This document shows positions 5,025-5,060 of a DNA stretch of 5,060 nt, in pieces. Numbering within the stretch: position 1 is the stretch's first letter; each line of letters starts with the position of its first letter. The notes below the pieces were generated by a model, which had not been told where the DNA came from, ran no database searches, and was given only the letters and a program-made list of their open reading frames with translations. Source of the DNA: an uncultured Cloacibacillus sp. (GTDB lineage: Bacteria; Synergistota; Synergistia; Synergistales; Synergistaceae); contig UQVV01000156.1 of assembly GCA_900544635.1 (NCBI GenBank), forward strand, positions 1 to 5,060, given 5' to 3'. A program made the position numbers and the translations under genes.

Positions 5025-5060
5025 CTACTTCCCTCTCGCTTCGTCGAGCAGCTCCTGCGC
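5025..5060 (-). CDS. C-terminal end of an unidentified protein (partial)
   Basis: The minus strand reads through 11 sense codons from the window edge, AQELLDEARGK, and then TAG at 5025-5027. The fragment is helical and charged, in the same GC-rich codon style as the other genes, and it stops cleanly before an AT-richer gap of non-coding character (4983-5024). This fits the end of a real gene transcribed leftward toward rpmB. Eleven residues are too few to name the family, and I do not try. A chance open frame of this length cannot be excluded. Confidence 0.45.
   Translation of the reverse strand, partial: AQELLDEARGK

Overview
This window carries conserved housekeeping genes of a GC-rich bacterium and has no mobile element, CRISPR array, tRNA or rRNA that I can see. 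A leftward (minus-strand) cluster, xseB-ispA-dxs-tlyA-nadK, fills positions 1 to 4661. A short rightward gene, rpmB, lies at 4773-4967. The last 11 codons of another leftward gene sit at the right edge. The gene order resembles the xseA-xseB-ispA-dxs-tlyA-(nadK/argR)-recN order known from Firmicutes and relatives. With the GC-rich coding sequence and the style of the proteins, this makes me think of Synergistota (a Cloacibacillus-like bacterium). That placement is a recollection-based inference of moderate confidence; no search was run.

Layout from right to left along the main operon. xseB (4452-4661, exonuclease VII small subunit) follows a 111-base divergent intergenic region. ispA (3542-4447, a short-chain polyprenyl diphosphate synthase) starts 4 bases after xseB. 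dxs (1659-3521, DXP synthase) starts 20 bases after ispA. tlyA (787-1662, rRNA 2'-O-methyltransferase) overlaps the dxs stop codon in an ATGA. nadK (1-824, NAD kinase, missing only its extreme C-terminus at the window edge) overlaps tlyA by 38 bases. The tight spacing, two overlaps and lack of internal terminators support a single transcript. Functionally, dxs and ispA are the first and a late step of isoprenoid supply, and nadK makes the NADP(H) that DXP reductoisomerase uses. xseB and tlyA act in DNA repair/degradation and ribosome modification and share the operon without sharing the pathway.

The intergenic region 4662-4772 seems to hold two back-to-back promoters whose -10 elements overlap, one for rpmB and one for the xseB operon. 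It also holds a small inverted repeat and a direct repeat in the rpmB leader. rpmB (four-cysteine ribosomal protein L28) ends in a strong intrinsic terminator whose loop is its own stop codon. The 57 bases from 4968 to 5024 hold the rest of that terminator and nothing else I can support.

I found no evidence for a new biological system. The observations worth checking are the promoter arrangement, the stop-codon-in-loop terminator, the overlap-encoded tail of TlyA, the possible GGPP-type product length of the prenyl synthase, some unusual motif residues in DXS, and the separation of xseB from xseA.
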